A stretch of 64,000 bases of DNA from Cypionkella sinensis (lineage in GTDB: Bacteria > Pseudomonadota > Alphaproteobacteria > Rhodobacterales > Rhodobacteraceae), in assembly GCF_042646385.1 (NCBI RefSeq), contig NZ_JBHRTO010000001.1, positions 558,001 through 622,000 of the forward strand. Reading direction: 5' to 3'. Positions 56,247-64,000 of this stretch are shown here, in pieces. Positions within the stretch are counted from its first letter, which is position 1; the number at the start of each line of letters is the position of its first letter. The notes beneath the pieces were generated by a model, which saw nothing but the letters and a program-made list of their open reading frames with translations, searched no databases and was not told the origin of the DNA. A program made the position numbers and the translations under genes.

Positions 56247-56750
56247 ATGGGACCGGCACGCACAACTGACTATGGCCGCGCGGCGAAGTATTTCCTGCTG
56301 TTTGACTTCCTCAAGGGCTTTGGCCTTGGCTTCAAATACTTCTTTGCGCCGAAATCGACGCTGAACTATCCGCATGAAAAGGGGCCGCTTTCGCCCCGTT
56401 TCCGTGGTGAACATGCTTTGCGCCGCTATCCGAATGGCGAGGAACGTTGCATTGCCTGCAAGCTCTGCGAAGCGGTTTGCCCGGCGCAGGCGATCACCAT
56501 TGATGCCGAACCGCGCGAGGATGGCAGCCGCCGCACCACGCGCTATGACATCGACATGACCAAATGCATCTATTGCGGCTTCTGCCAAGAGGCTTGCCCG
56601 GTGGATGCAATTGTCGAGGGGCCGAATTTCGAATTCGCCACTGAGACGCGTGAGGAATTGTTCTACAACAAGGACAAGTTGCTGGCCAATGGCGCGCGTT
56701 GGGAAGCCGAGATTGCGCGCAATCTTGAACTCGACGCGCCGTATCGGTGA
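56247..56750 (+). CDS. nuoI: NADH-quinone oxidoreductase subunit I
   Basis: 167-residue ferredoxin-like subunit with two 4Fe-4S clusters (N6a, N6b): C68, C71, C74, C78 and C107, C110, C113, C117 in the two CxxCxxCxxxC motifs. FFAPKSTLNYPHEKGPLSPRF and the C-terminal LLANGARWEAEIARNL are usual. It is followed directly by a carboxymuconolactone-decarboxylase-family gene rather than nuoJ. Confidence 0.96.
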   Translation: MGPARTTDYGRAAKYFLLFDFLKGFGLGFKYFFAPKSTLNYPHEKGPLSPRFRGEHALRRYPNGEERCIACKLCEAVCPAQAITIDAEPREDGSRRTTRYDIDMTKCIYCGFCQEACPVDAIVEGPNFEFATETREELFYNKDKLLANGARWEAEIARNLELDAPYR

Positions 56751-56755
56751 ATGGC

Positions 56756-57166
56756 ATGACCGACGCATTCAACCAGATTTTCAAGCAGATGATGGAGCAG
56801 GGCCAGAAAATGGCCTCGGCTTTCACGCCCGGTTTGGAAGGCGTGGATGTGAAGGCGTTTGAGAAGCTGTTTCCAATGATGCCGAAGGAAATGCTTGAGG
56901 CGTTCTTTGGCAAGACCTTCAACCCCGAAGGCCTCGACGCCCGCACGCGCTTCCTTGTGACCATCGCGGCACTGACCGTGCTTGGCCCGCTGGGCGAGCC
57001 GCAGATGCGGGTGACGGTGAAGAATGCGCTGGCCGCTGGGGCCACCAAGCGCGAGATCGCGGAAGTGATCTGGCAAATGTCGATGTTCGGCGGCCCGCCC
57101 GCCATGCAGAAAGCTTTGGAGACGGCGCAGGCCGTGTTCGCAGAAACCGAGGAGAAAGCGCCATGA
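56756..57166 (+). CDS. carboxymuconolactone decarboxylase-family protein in the nuo operon
   Basis: 136-residue helical protein. LDARTRFLVTIAALTVLG, VTVKNALAAGATKREIAEVIWQ and MSMFGGPPAMQKALE match the CMD domain (as REIAEVI). No CxxC, so it lacks the AhpD peroxidase site. ATG 56756 and a GTG (56747) overlapping the nuoI stop are both possible. Its stop overlaps nuoJ by 4 bases (ATGA), so it is an integral part of the operon. No link to complex I is known. Confidence 0.82.
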   Translation: MTDAFNQIFKQMMEQGQKMASAFTPGLEGVDVKAFEKLFPMMPKEMLEAFFGKTFNPEGLDARTRFLVTIAALTVLGPLGEPQMRVTVKNALAAGATKREIAEVIWQMSMFGGPPAMQKALETAQAVFAETEEKAP

Positions 57167-57777
57167 GCGTTGCAGATCTGGCCTTTTATGCGTTTTCCAC
57201 CGTCACTATTGCGGCGGGATTGTTGGTGGTGCTGTCGCGCAACCCAGTGCATTCGGTGCTGTGGCTGATCCTGGCGTTCTTGTCCTCGGCGGGGTTGTTC
57301 GTGCTGCTGGGGGCGGAGTTTGTCGCCATGCTGCTGATCATCGTCTACGTGGGTGCTGTGGCGGTGCTGTTCCTGTTCGTGGTGATGATGCTGGACGTGG
57401 ATTTTGAGGAATTGAAGGGCGAGATGTCGCGCTACATGCCCTTGGGGCTGCTGGTCGGCGTGATCATCATCATGCAACTGGTGTTGGGCGTCGGCGCTTG
57501 GGTGCAAGCCGATGGCGCGATGGGGCTGCGCGCGGCGATCACGCCGGACATGGCGCAGATGGAGAACACCCGCGCGCTGGGTCTGCTGATCTATGACAAA
57601 TATCTGCTGTTGTTCCAGCTTTCGGCCCTGGTGCTGCTGGTCGCGATGATCGGTGCGATCCTGTTGACGCTGCGCCACCGCAAGGATGTGAAACGCCAGA
57701 ACGTGCTGCACCAGATGTGGCGCGACCCGGCGAAGGCGATGGAGCTGATGGACCCGAAGCCGGGGCAGGGGCTGTAA
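57163..57777 (+). CDS. nuoJ: NADH-quinone oxidoreductase subunit J
   Basis: 204-residue membrane subunit with five helices next to the proton channel. Motif VLLGAEFVAMLLIIVYVGAV and the DVDFEELKGEMSRYMPLG loop are family marks. ATGA overlap with the preceding CMD gene. Its C-terminal part RKDVKRQNVLHQMWRDPAKAM is polar. A secreted protein gene, not nuoK, follows. Confidence 0.95.
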   Translation: MSVADLAFYAFSTVTIAAGLLVVLSRNPVHSVLWLILAFLSSAGLFVLLGAEFVAMLLIIVYVGAVAVLFLFVVMMLDVDFEELKGEMSRYMPLGLLVGVIIIMQLVLGVGAWVQADGAMGLRAAITPDMAQMENTRALGLLIYDKYLLLFQLSALVLLVAMIGAILLTLRHRKDVKRQNVLHQMWRDPAKAMELMDPKPGQGL

Positions 57778-57816
57778 GGCTGGCCTGAGATTTGATGTAA
57801 CAATGGAGTGGTGCAG

Positions 57817-58308
57817 ATGAAAGCTTTCGTTCTTCCCTTCGTTATCGCGATGCTGGCGGTTGGCCCGGCTTTGGCTGATCAGAAACAGGTCGTGCGCGAT
57901 CTGAAAAAATGCGGCAGCGAAGCCACCAATGCCTTTGGCAAGCACCGCGAAAACCCGGCGATTGATGAGGGCAACGGCTATGTCGGTTTTGAAACCGATG
58001 AATCCGACGCCACAGGCACCAAAGAGAAATACACGCTGGTCAACTGTGCCACGCGCAAACTGGTGCAGTTGAAGGCCGAATATCTGCTGAAAGACTCGAG
58101 CAAGGGTCTGCCGGGGCATGGTGATCTGTTTGCATTTGTCGATGGCCTGCGCGCCAAGAAAAAGCTGGCGAATGAAGATCTGTTCATCAAGAACGCACAA
58201 CGCGGTGGCTATGAAGTGGTGAAGGGTCAACTGGCCAAGGCCTATACGCCGAAAGCCTCACGCGGAGATTGCGGCTGTTCGCTGTATTACCCCGAGACGA
58301 TGCCGTAA
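57817..58308 (+). CDS. secreted Cys-containing protein in the nuo operon, unknown
   Basis: 163 residues with a signal peptide (AFVLPFVIAMLAVGPALA). The mature protein has four cysteines: KKCGSEATNAF, LVNCATRKL and RGDCGCSLYYP. The charge is balanced, and it is predicted to fold in the periplasm. GGAG lies 9 bases before ATG 57817. It sits between nuoJ and nuoK with a 107-bp space before nuoK. No family recognised. Confidence 0.68.
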   Translation: MKAFVLPFVIAMLAVGPALADQKQVVRDLKKCGSEATNAFGKHRENPAIDEGNGYVGFETDESDATGTKEKYTLVNCATRKLVQLKAEYLLKDSSKGLPGHGDLFAFVDGLRAKKKLANEDLFIKNAQRGGYEVVKGQLAKAYTPKASRGDCGCSLYYPETMP

Positions 58309-58415
58309 GGCGATTTCCGCACGGAATTCGGCAAGGAATTTCGCGCATTTCGGCTGAGACGACGCAGGGCTGCCTGCACAAAGAAAGCAACGGGCAACGA
58401 CCCGGAGGGACGAAA

Positions 58416-58721
58416 ATGGTAGGACTGGAACATTACCTTGTGGTGGCGGCGGCTTTGTTCGTCATCGGGATCTTTGGCATCTTCCTGAACCGGAAGAATA
58501 TCATCGTCATCCTGATGTCGATCGAGTTGATGCTGCTGGCGGTCAACATCAACTTCGTCGCCTTCTCGTCGCAGTTGGGCGATCTGGTGGGGCAGGTGTT
58601 CACCATGTTCATCCTGACGGTGGCGGCGGCAGAGGCGGCGATTGGCCTCGCCATCCTTGTCGTGTTCTTCCGCAACCGGGGCACCATCGACGTTGAAGAC
58701 GTCAACGTGATGAAAGGCTAA
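58416..58721 (+). CDS. nuoK: NADH-quinone oxidoreductase subunit K
   Basis: 101-residue three-helix membrane subunit. The conserved Glu pair in proton transfer is present: RKNIIVILMSIELMLLAVNI and TVAAAEAAIGLAILV. GGAGG precedes ATG 58416. Length is normal. nuoL follows after 6 bases. Confidence 0.96.
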   Translation: MVGLEHYLVVAAALFVIGIFGIFLNRKNIIVILMSIELMLLAVNINFVAFSSQLGDLVGQVFTMFILTVAAAEAAIGLAILVVFFRNRGTIDVEDVNVMKG

Positions 58722-58727
58722 GCGATC

Positions 58728-60956
58728 ATGGATATGCAACTGAGCGCGAAGATCATCCTGTTCGCTCCGCTGGTGGGGTCGATCCTGTGCGGCTTTGGCT
58801 GGCGGTTGATCGGCGAAAAGGCGGCGACGTGGTTGGCCACGCTGATCCTGTTTCTGGGTGCGGTGCTGTCGTGGTATATTTTCCTGACCTTTCAGGGCGA
58901 TACTAAGCACATCACTGTGCTGCGGTTCATTGAGAGCGGCACGCTGAGCACGGAATGGGGCATTCGCCTTGACCGGATGTCGGCGATCATGCTGGTGGTG
59001 GTGAACTCGGTTTCGGCGCTCGTTCACCTCTATAGCCAAGGCTACATGGCGCATGACGACAACTGGGCGCATGGCGAAAGCTACCGTCCGCGCTTCTTTG
59101 CCTATCTGTCGTTCTTTACCTTTGCCATGCTGTCGCTGATCACCAGCGATAACCTTGTGCAGATGTTCTTCGGCTGGGAAGGCGTGGGTGTGGCATCCTA
59201 TCTGCTGATCGGTTTCTACTACCGCAAGCCAAGTGCCAATGCGGCGGCGATGAAGGCGTTTGTCGTCAACCGGGTGGGTGACTTTGGCTTCGCGCTGGGG
59301 ATTTTCGCGCTGTATTACCTGACCGACAGCATCCGCTTTGATGAGGTGTTTGCGGCGGCCCCGAAACTGGCGGAAACCAATCTGCATTTCCTCTGGGCGG
59401 ACTGGAACGCGGCCAATCTGATCGGGGTTTTGCTGTTCATCGGCGCTTGTGGTAAATCGGCGCAACTGTTCCTGCACACCTGGCTGCCCGACGCGATGGA
59501 AGGCCCAACGCCGGTGTCGGCGCTGATCCACGCGGCAACCATGGTGACGGCGGGGGTGTTTCTGGTCTGCCGGATGTCGCCGCTTTATGAATATGCGCCG
59601 GATGCCAAGACCTTGATCGTGGTGCTGGGTGCGACGACCGCATTCTTTGCGGCGACCGTGGGTCTGGTGCAGAACGACATCAAGCGGGTGATCGCTTATT
59701 CGACCTGTTCGCAACTGGGCTATATGTTCGTCGCCGCCGGTGTGGGGATGTATCCGGTGGCGATGTTCCACCTGTTCACGCATGCATTCTTCAAGGCGAT
59801 GCTGTTCTTGGGCGCAGGTTCGGTGATCCATGCGATGCACCACGAGCAGGACATGCGTAATTATGGCGGCTTGCGGAAGAAGATCCCGCTGACGTTCTGG
59901 GCGATGATGATCGGCACTTTGGCGATTACGGGGGTGGGGATTCCGCTGACGCATTACGGCTTTGCCGGCTACCTGTCGAAAGATGCGGTGATCGAAAGCG
60001 CTTGGGTCGGGTCGAACTATGCCTTCACTTTGCTGGTGATCGCGGCGTTCATGACCTCGTTCTACTCGTGGCGGCTAATGTTCATGACCTTCTACGGCAA
60101 GCCGCGCGGTGATGCGCATACCTATGACCACGCGCATGAATCGCCTGCGGTGATGTTGATCCCGCTTGGGGTGCTGGCATTGGGGGCGGTGTTTGCCGGG
60201 ATGGTCTGGTACAACAGCTTCTTCGGCGATGAGGCGAAGATGCGGGCCTGGTTCAACATGGAACCGGCGCATGAGCAGGCCGCAGAGGAAGGTCACGCGA
60301 CCGAGGATGCACCGGCTACAGAAACCGCTGCGACCGAGGCTGCGCCGACGGCAGAGGGGGCGATGACGGAAGCTGCTCCGGCAGCAACGGCTGAGGCTGC
60401 ACCTGCGACGGAAACGGCCCCGGCTGCGACCACTGAAGCGGCACCTGCCACCGAAACTGCGGTTGCGGCGACGGCTGAGGCGGCGCATGCCGAGCCCGGT
60501 GTTGCTCCGAAAGGCGCGATTTATCTGGGGGCGGACAACCACGTGCTGCACCACGCGCATGAAGCGCCGAAATGGGTTAAGGTCTCGCCGTTCATCGCAA
60601 TGGTGCTGGGCTTCCTGCTGGCGTTCCAGTTCTACATTCGCCGTCCCGACCTTCCGGGCAAACTCGCCGCACAGCAACGTCCGCTGTATCTGTTCCTGCT
60701 GAACAAATGGTACTTTGACGAGCTGTATGACGTCATCTTCGTCAAGCCTGCGTTGTGGCTGGGCAATTTCCTGTGGAAAAAGGGCGATGGTGCGGTGATC
60801 GACGGCGCGCTGAATGGGGTGGCGATGGGGATCATCCCATTCTTTACCAAGCTCGCGGGGCGCTGGCAGTCTGGCTATGTGTTTACATATGCCTTCGCGA
60901 TGGTGCTGGGTATTGCGGCTTTGCTGACCTGGATGACGCTTACGGTGGGACACTAA
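58728..60956 (+). CDS. nuoL: NADH-quinone oxidoreductase subunit L with Ala/Thr/Glu-rich insert
   Basis: 742-residue antiporter-like proton-pumping subunit. Conserved stretch GWEGVGVASYLLIGFYYRKP, HTWLPDAMEGPTPVSALIHA and KRVIAYSTCSQLGYM carry the channel Lys/Glu residues. A low-complexity insert at about residues 513-600 (EDAPATETAATEAAPTAEGA, APATETAPAATTEAAPATET) is followed by HHAHEAPKW and then the last helices, so the lateral helix is intact. The insert should lie outside the membrane, between helix blocks. The longer length than E. coli NuoL (about 613) comes mainly from the insert. Confidence 0.95.
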   Translation: MDMQLSAKIILFAPLVGSILCGFGWRLIGEKAATWLATLILFLGAVLSWYIFLTFQGDTKHITVLRFIESGTLSTEWGIRLDRMSAIMLVVVNSVSALVHLYSQGYMAHDDNWAHGESYRPRFFAYLSFFTFAMLSLITSDNLVQMFFGWEGVGVASYLLIGFYYRKPSANAAAMKAFVVNRVGDFGFALGIFALYYLTDSIRFDEVFAAAPKLAETNLHFLWADWNAANLIGVLLFIGACGKSAQLFLHTWLPDAMEGPTPVSALIHAATMVTAGVFLVCRMSPLYEYAPDAKTLIVVLGATTAFFAATVGLVQNDIKRVIAYSTCSQLGYMFVAAGVGMYPVAMFHLFTHAFFKAMLFLGAGSVIHAMHHEQDMRNYGGLRKKIPLTFWAMMIGTLAITGVGIPLTHYGFAGYLSKDAVIESAWVGSNYAFTLLVIAAFMTSFYSWRLMFMTFYGKPRGDAHTYDHAHESPAVMLIPLGVLALGAVFAGMVWYNSFFGDEAKMRAWFNMEPAHEQAAEEGHATEDAPATETAATEAAPTAEGAMTEAAPAATAEAAPATETAPAATTEAAPATETAVAATAEAAHAEPGVAPKGAIYLGADNHVLHHAHEAPKWVKVSPFIAMVLGFLLAFQFYIRRPDLPGKLAAQQRPLYLFLLNKWYFDELYDVIFVKPALWLGNFLWKKGDGAVIDGALNGVAMGIIPFFTKLAGRWQSGYVFTYAFAMVLGIAALLTWMTLTVGH

Positions 60957-60960
60957 GACC

Positions 60961-62484
60961 ATGAATTACCTTCTTTCCATCATCGTCTTCCTGCCAGCGG
61001 TGGCAGCGGCCATCATGGCGCTGTTCCTGCGCGGCCAAGGTGAAGCTGCGGCGAACAATGCGAAGTGGCTGGCGCTGATTGCGACCACCGCCACCCTGAT
61101 TGTCTCGCTGTTCGTGCTGAAAGACTTCGATGCCAGCAACACTGGCTTTCAATTTGTTGAAGAGGCCAACTGGATTGTCGGGCTGAAATACAAGCTTGGC
61201 GTCGATGGCATCTCGATCCTGTTCGTGATGCTGACCACCTTCCTGATGCCGATCACCATTCTGTCGTGCTGGGGCGTGACCGAGAGGGTGAAGGAATACA
61301 TGATCGCGTTCCTTTTGCTGGAAACGCTGATGCTGGGCGTGTTCCTTGCGCTGGATCTGGTGCTGTTCTATCTGTTCTTCGAGGCAGGCCTGATCCCGAT
61401 GTTCCTGATCATCGGCATCTGGGGCGGTCAGAACCGGATCTATGCCGCGTTCAAGTTCTTCCTCTATACCTTCCTCGGCTCGGTGCTGATGCTGGTTGCG
61501 ATGATCGCGATGTACTGGGCGGCGGGCACCACGGATATTCCGACGCTGATGGCGTTCAAGTTTGACAGCGCGCCGATGGTGGTGCTGGGGATGAGCATTA
61601 CGGGTGGCATGCAAACGCTGCTGTTCCTTGCGTTCTTCGCCAGCTTTGCGGTGAAGATGCCGATGTGGCCGGTGCATACCTGGCTTCCTGATGCGCACGT
61701 TCAGGCGCCGACGGCGGGTTCGGTGGTGCTGGCGGCGATCTTGCTGAAAATGGGGGGCTATGGCTTCCTGCGGTTCAGCCTGCCGATGTTTCCAGTGGGG
61801 GCAGAGGTGTTGTCGGGGCTGGTGTTCTGGATGTCGGCGATTGCCATCGTTTACACCTCGCTTGTGGCGCTGGCGCAGTCGGATATGAAAAAGCTGATCG
61901 CGTATTCCTCGGTCGCCCATATGGGTTACGTGACACTCGGGATTTTCGCGGCCAATCAGCAAGGCATTGACGGCGCGATGTTTCAGATGATCAGCCACGG
62001 CTTTATCTCGGGCGCGATGTTCCTGTGCGTGGGCGTGATCTATGACCGGATGCACACACGCGAGATTGACGCCTATGGCGGCTTGGTTAACCGGATGCCG
62101 GCCTATGCGTTGGTGTTCATGTTCTTCACCATGGCCAACGTCGGTTTGCCGGGGACGAGCGGTTTTGTCGGTGAGTTCCTGGTGCTGGCTGGCATCTTCC
62201 AGGTGGATACTTGGGTTGCTGCCGTGGCCACCTCGGGCGTGATCTTCTCGGCGGCTTATGGGCTTTACCTCTATCGTCGCGTCGCCTTCGGTGCGCTGGT
62301 GAAAGAGGCTTTGGCCACCATCCAAGACATGAGCCGCCGCGAGCGGGCGATCTTTGCGCCGCTGGTGGTGATGACGCTGCTGCTGGGTGTCTATCCGGCG
62401 CTGGTGCTGGATGTCATCGGGCCTTCGGTGAAGGCGCTTGTCGATAATTACCAAGTGGCCGTCACGGCCTTTGCTGCGAACTAA
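60961..62484 (+). CDS. nuoM: NADH-quinone oxidoreductase subunit M
   Basis: 507-residue antiporter-like subunit with about 14 helices. FEAGLIPMFLIIGIWGGQNR, the HTWLPDAHVQAPTAGSVVLA block and KKLIAYSSVAHMGYV are hallmark motifs. ATG 60961 follows the nuoL stop by 4 bases. Standard length. Confidence 0.96.
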   Translation: MNYLLSIIVFLPAVAAAIMALFLRGQGEAAANNAKWLALIATTATLIVSLFVLKDFDASNTGFQFVEEANWIVGLKYKLGVDGISILFVMLTTFLMPITILSCWGVTERVKEYMIAFLLLETLMLGVFLALDLVLFYLFFEAGLIPMFLIIGIWGGQNRIYAAFKFFLYTFLGSVLMLVAMIAMYWAAGTTDIPTLMAFKFDSAPMVVLGMSITGGMQTLLFLAFFASFAVKMPMWPVHTWLPDAHVQAPTAGSVVLAAILLKMGGYGFLRFSLPMFPVGAEVLSGLVFWMSAIAIVYTSLVALAQSDMKKLIAYSSVAHMGYVTLGIFAANQQGIDGAMFQMISHGFISGAMFLCVGVIYDRMHTREIDAYGGLVNRMPAYALVFMFFTMANVGLPGTSGFVGEFLVLAGIFQVDTWVAAVATSGVIFSAAYGLYLYRRVAFGALVKEALATIQDMSRRERAIFAPLVVMTLLLGVYPALVLDVIGPSVKALVDNYQVAVTAFAAN

Positions 62485-62496
62485 GGGACAGAACAG

Positions 62497-63930
62497 ATGA
62501 TCGCTTTGGATTTTCACAACGTTCTGCCCGAGATGCTGCTGGCGATCTACGCCATGGCGGCGCTGCTGGCTTGCGTTTACGCGGGCAAAGACGCGTTGAC
62601 GGGCGTGGTTACTTGGGCGACGGCGGGGGTGTTTATCGCCCTTGCCGCCTATATCGGTTTTGCAGGCGAAGGCAGCGTGGCGGCTTTTGGCGGCATGTTC
62701 ATCGACGACGCGTTCGCGCGCTTTGCCAAGGTGGTGATCCTGCTGTCGGCGGCGGGTGTGCTGCTGATGTCGCAGGATTATCTGGCGCGCAATCAGATGG
62801 GGCGGTTTGAATATCCGATCCTGATCGCGCTGGCGGTGGTGGGCATGATGTTCATGGTCTCGGCCGGCGATCTGATGACGTTGTATCTGGGTCTGGAGCT
62901 GCAATCTCTGGCGCTTTACGTGGTGGCCGCGATGAAGCGGGATGATGTGAAATCGACGGAAGCCGGGCTGAAGTATTTCGTCCTCGGCTCGCTGTCGTCG
63001 GGCCTGCTGCTTTACGGCGCGTCGCTGGTTTACGGCTATGCGGGCACCACCGATTTCGCGGGCATCATGTCCACTTTGGCAGAGCCGCATATCGGTCTGG
63101 TCATCGGTCTGGTGTTTCTGATCGCCGGTATGGCGTTCAAGGTTTCGGCGGCACCATTCCATATGTGGACGCCGGATGTGTATGAGGGCGCGCCGACCCC
63201 GGTGACGGCGTTCTTTGCGACCGCGCCAAAAGCGGCGGCGATGGCGATGATTGCGCGGGTGGTGTTTGATGCGTTCGGCTCGATCCCCGCACAGTGGAGC
63301 CAGGTTCTGGCGGCGCTGGCGGTGGTGTCGATGTTCCTTGGCGCGATTGCCGCCATCGGGCAGCGCGACATCAAGCGGCTGATGGCCTATTCGTCGATCG
63401 CGCATATGGGCTATGCCTTGGTCGGTCTGGCCGCTGGCACGGCAGAAGGCGTGCAGGCCATGCTGATCTACATGGCGATCTATGTCACCATGAACCTTGG
63501 CACCTTTGCCTTCATCATGTCGCTGGAGAAGGATGGCAAATCCATCAGCGATATCGACAGCCTGAACCTTTTCTCGAAACGCGAGCCGTTAAAGGCGCTG
63601 GCGGTGCTGATCCTGATGTTCAGCTTGGCTGGTGTGCCGCCGATGCTGGGCTTTTTCGGGAAGTTCTATGTGCTGAAAGCTGCCGTGGATGCCGGGATGA
63701 CCTGGCTGGCGCTGGCTGGCGCAGTCGCGTCGGTGATCGGTGCGTTCTACTACCTGCGCATCGTGTTCTTCATGTACTTCGGGCGTGAAACGGCGGGGGC
63801 TTCCAGCCGGATGGCGCCGGTGCAATGGCTGATGCTGGTGGCGGTGGCAGCGGTGATGCTGCTGGGCGTGGTCAACCTGTTCGGCATCGAAGCGGTGGCC
63901 GCAACGGCGGCGGCAGCTCTTGTCGGATAA
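62497..63930 (+). CDS. nuoN: NADH-quinone oxidoreductase subunit N
   Basis: 477-residue antiporter-like subunit, last of the operon. GDLMTLYLGLELQSLALYVV, the FHMWTPDVYEGAPTPVTAFF segment and DIKRLMAYSSIAHMGYALVG identify it. It ends in an Ala-rich tail. Its 3' end overlaps the presumed birA TTG start by 11 bases, linking birA to the operon. Confidence 0.96.
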   Translation: MIALDFHNVLPEMLLAIYAMAALLACVYAGKDALTGVVTWATAGVFIALAAYIGFAGEGSVAAFGGMFIDDAFARFAKVVILLSAAGVLLMSQDYLARNQMGRFEYPILIALAVVGMMFMVSAGDLMTLYLGLELQSLALYVVAAMKRDDVKSTEAGLKYFVLGSLSSGLLLYGASLVYGYAGTTDFAGIMSTLAEPHIGLVIGLVFLIAGMAFKVSAAPFHMWTPDVYEGAPTPVTAFFATAPKAAAMAMIARVVFDAFGSIPAQWSQVLAALAVVSMFLGAIAAIGQRDIKRLMAYSSIAHMGYALVGLAAGTAEGVQAMLIYMAIYVTMNLGTFAFIMSLEKDGKSISDIDSLNLFSKREPLKALAVLILMFSLAGVPPMLGFFGKFYVLKAAVDAGMTWLALAGAVASVIGAFYYLRIVFFMYFGRETAGASSRMAPVQWLMLVAVAAVMLLGVVNLFGIEAVAATAAAALVG

Positions 63931-64000
63931 GGCGGTCTGGCCTGCAGGCGTGGCGCGCCACGTTCTGCAAACGGTCGATAGCACCAACGCCTATGCCTTG
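63920..64000 (+). CDS. birA: biotin-protein ligase, 5' end only
   Basis: The last 27 codons of the window read SDKAVWPAGVARHVLQTV followed by DSTNAYAL. DSTN is the conserved ATP/biotin-binding motif of biotin-[acetyl-CoA-carboxylase] ligases. The start could be TTG 63920 (overlapping nuoN by 11 bases) or GTG 63950. A biotin ligase gene after nuoN is known from Paracoccus and Rhodobacter nuo clusters. The gene continues beyond the right edge. Confidence 0.82.
   Translation, partial: MSDKAVWPAGVARHVLQTVDSTNAYAL

Noticed and set aside
60940..63405. Long minus-strand open frame opposite nuoM and nuoN
   Set aside because: Low-complexity His/Arg/Gln composition; the plus strand carries clear complex I subunits with all motifs.
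1..64000. tRNA, rRNA, IS elements or prophage
   Set aside because: No tRNA-like cloverleaf, rRNA sequence, transposase, integrase or phage structural gene was seen.

Overview
The window is high-GC chromosomal DNA of an alphaproteobacterium, most likely a member of the Rhodobacterales (Rhodobacter/Paracoccus relatives). The support is a ferredoxin-NADP reductase of Rhodobacter type, a complex I (nuo) operon interleaved with many small extra genes as known in Paracoccus and Rhodobacter, DUF2849 next to the sulfite reductase gene, and a dispersed intergenic repeat. I see no prophage, insertion sequence, rRNA, tRNA or CRISPR array, and no gene-free stretch longer than 300 bases.

Layout. 1-6.3 kb (minus strand): the end of an MlaE-type lipid-transport permease, alanine racemase, a short-chain dehydrogenase, replicative helicase dnaB, pyrE and pyrC. 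6.4-17 kb: small secreted proteins, a glycosyltransferase, a metallo-beta-lactamase-fold hydrolase, a large OmpA-family protein with an Ala-rich repeat, an XdhC factor, an Asp/Glu racemase homologue, infC with a non-AUG start, and an Ala/Thr-rich helix protein with an 11-residue repeat. 17-18 kb: a RES/Xre-type toxin-antitoxin pair with a clear promoter and operator. 18-22.8 kb: fpr and the assimilatory sulfur genes (DUF934, cysH, cysI, DUF2849) with a divergent Lrp/AsnC regulator. 22.9-28.4 kb: cytochrome P450, an EamA transporter, tpiA, two Fe-S assembly genes, an acyltransferase and ssb. 28.6-44.5 kb: a lytic transglycosylase, an Hsp70-like protein, two tandem M20 amidohydrolases, moaA, AlkD-like and DUF3833 genes, glmS-glmU, gph, small membrane proteins, and an MFS/DegT-aminotransferase pair.

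44.7-63.9 kb (plus strand): the complete NADH:quinone oxidoreductase operon nuoA-N. Eleven additional reading frames are embedded in it: a low-GC small frame, a His-rich membrane protein, DUF5337, a block of five between nuoF and nuoG (two secreted proteins, a lipoprotein, DUF5333, DUF3291), a lipoprotein after nuoG, a carboxymuconolactone-decarboxylase-family protein after nuoI, and a secreted Cys-containing protein after nuoJ. The window ends at the first codons of a biotin-protein ligase (birA).

The main points for follow-up are: the set of periplasmic or lipid-anchored extra genes in the nuo operon; the NuoE-helix-hairpin-helix fusion; three operon genes ending in the same Met-Ala-Ala-Glu stop/ribosome-binding module; the DnaA-box-like cluster upstream of dnaB; the AUA start of infC; the 11-residue Thr/Asp repeat protein that resembles type I antifreeze helices; and an eleven-copy, two-subclass intergenic repeat family.
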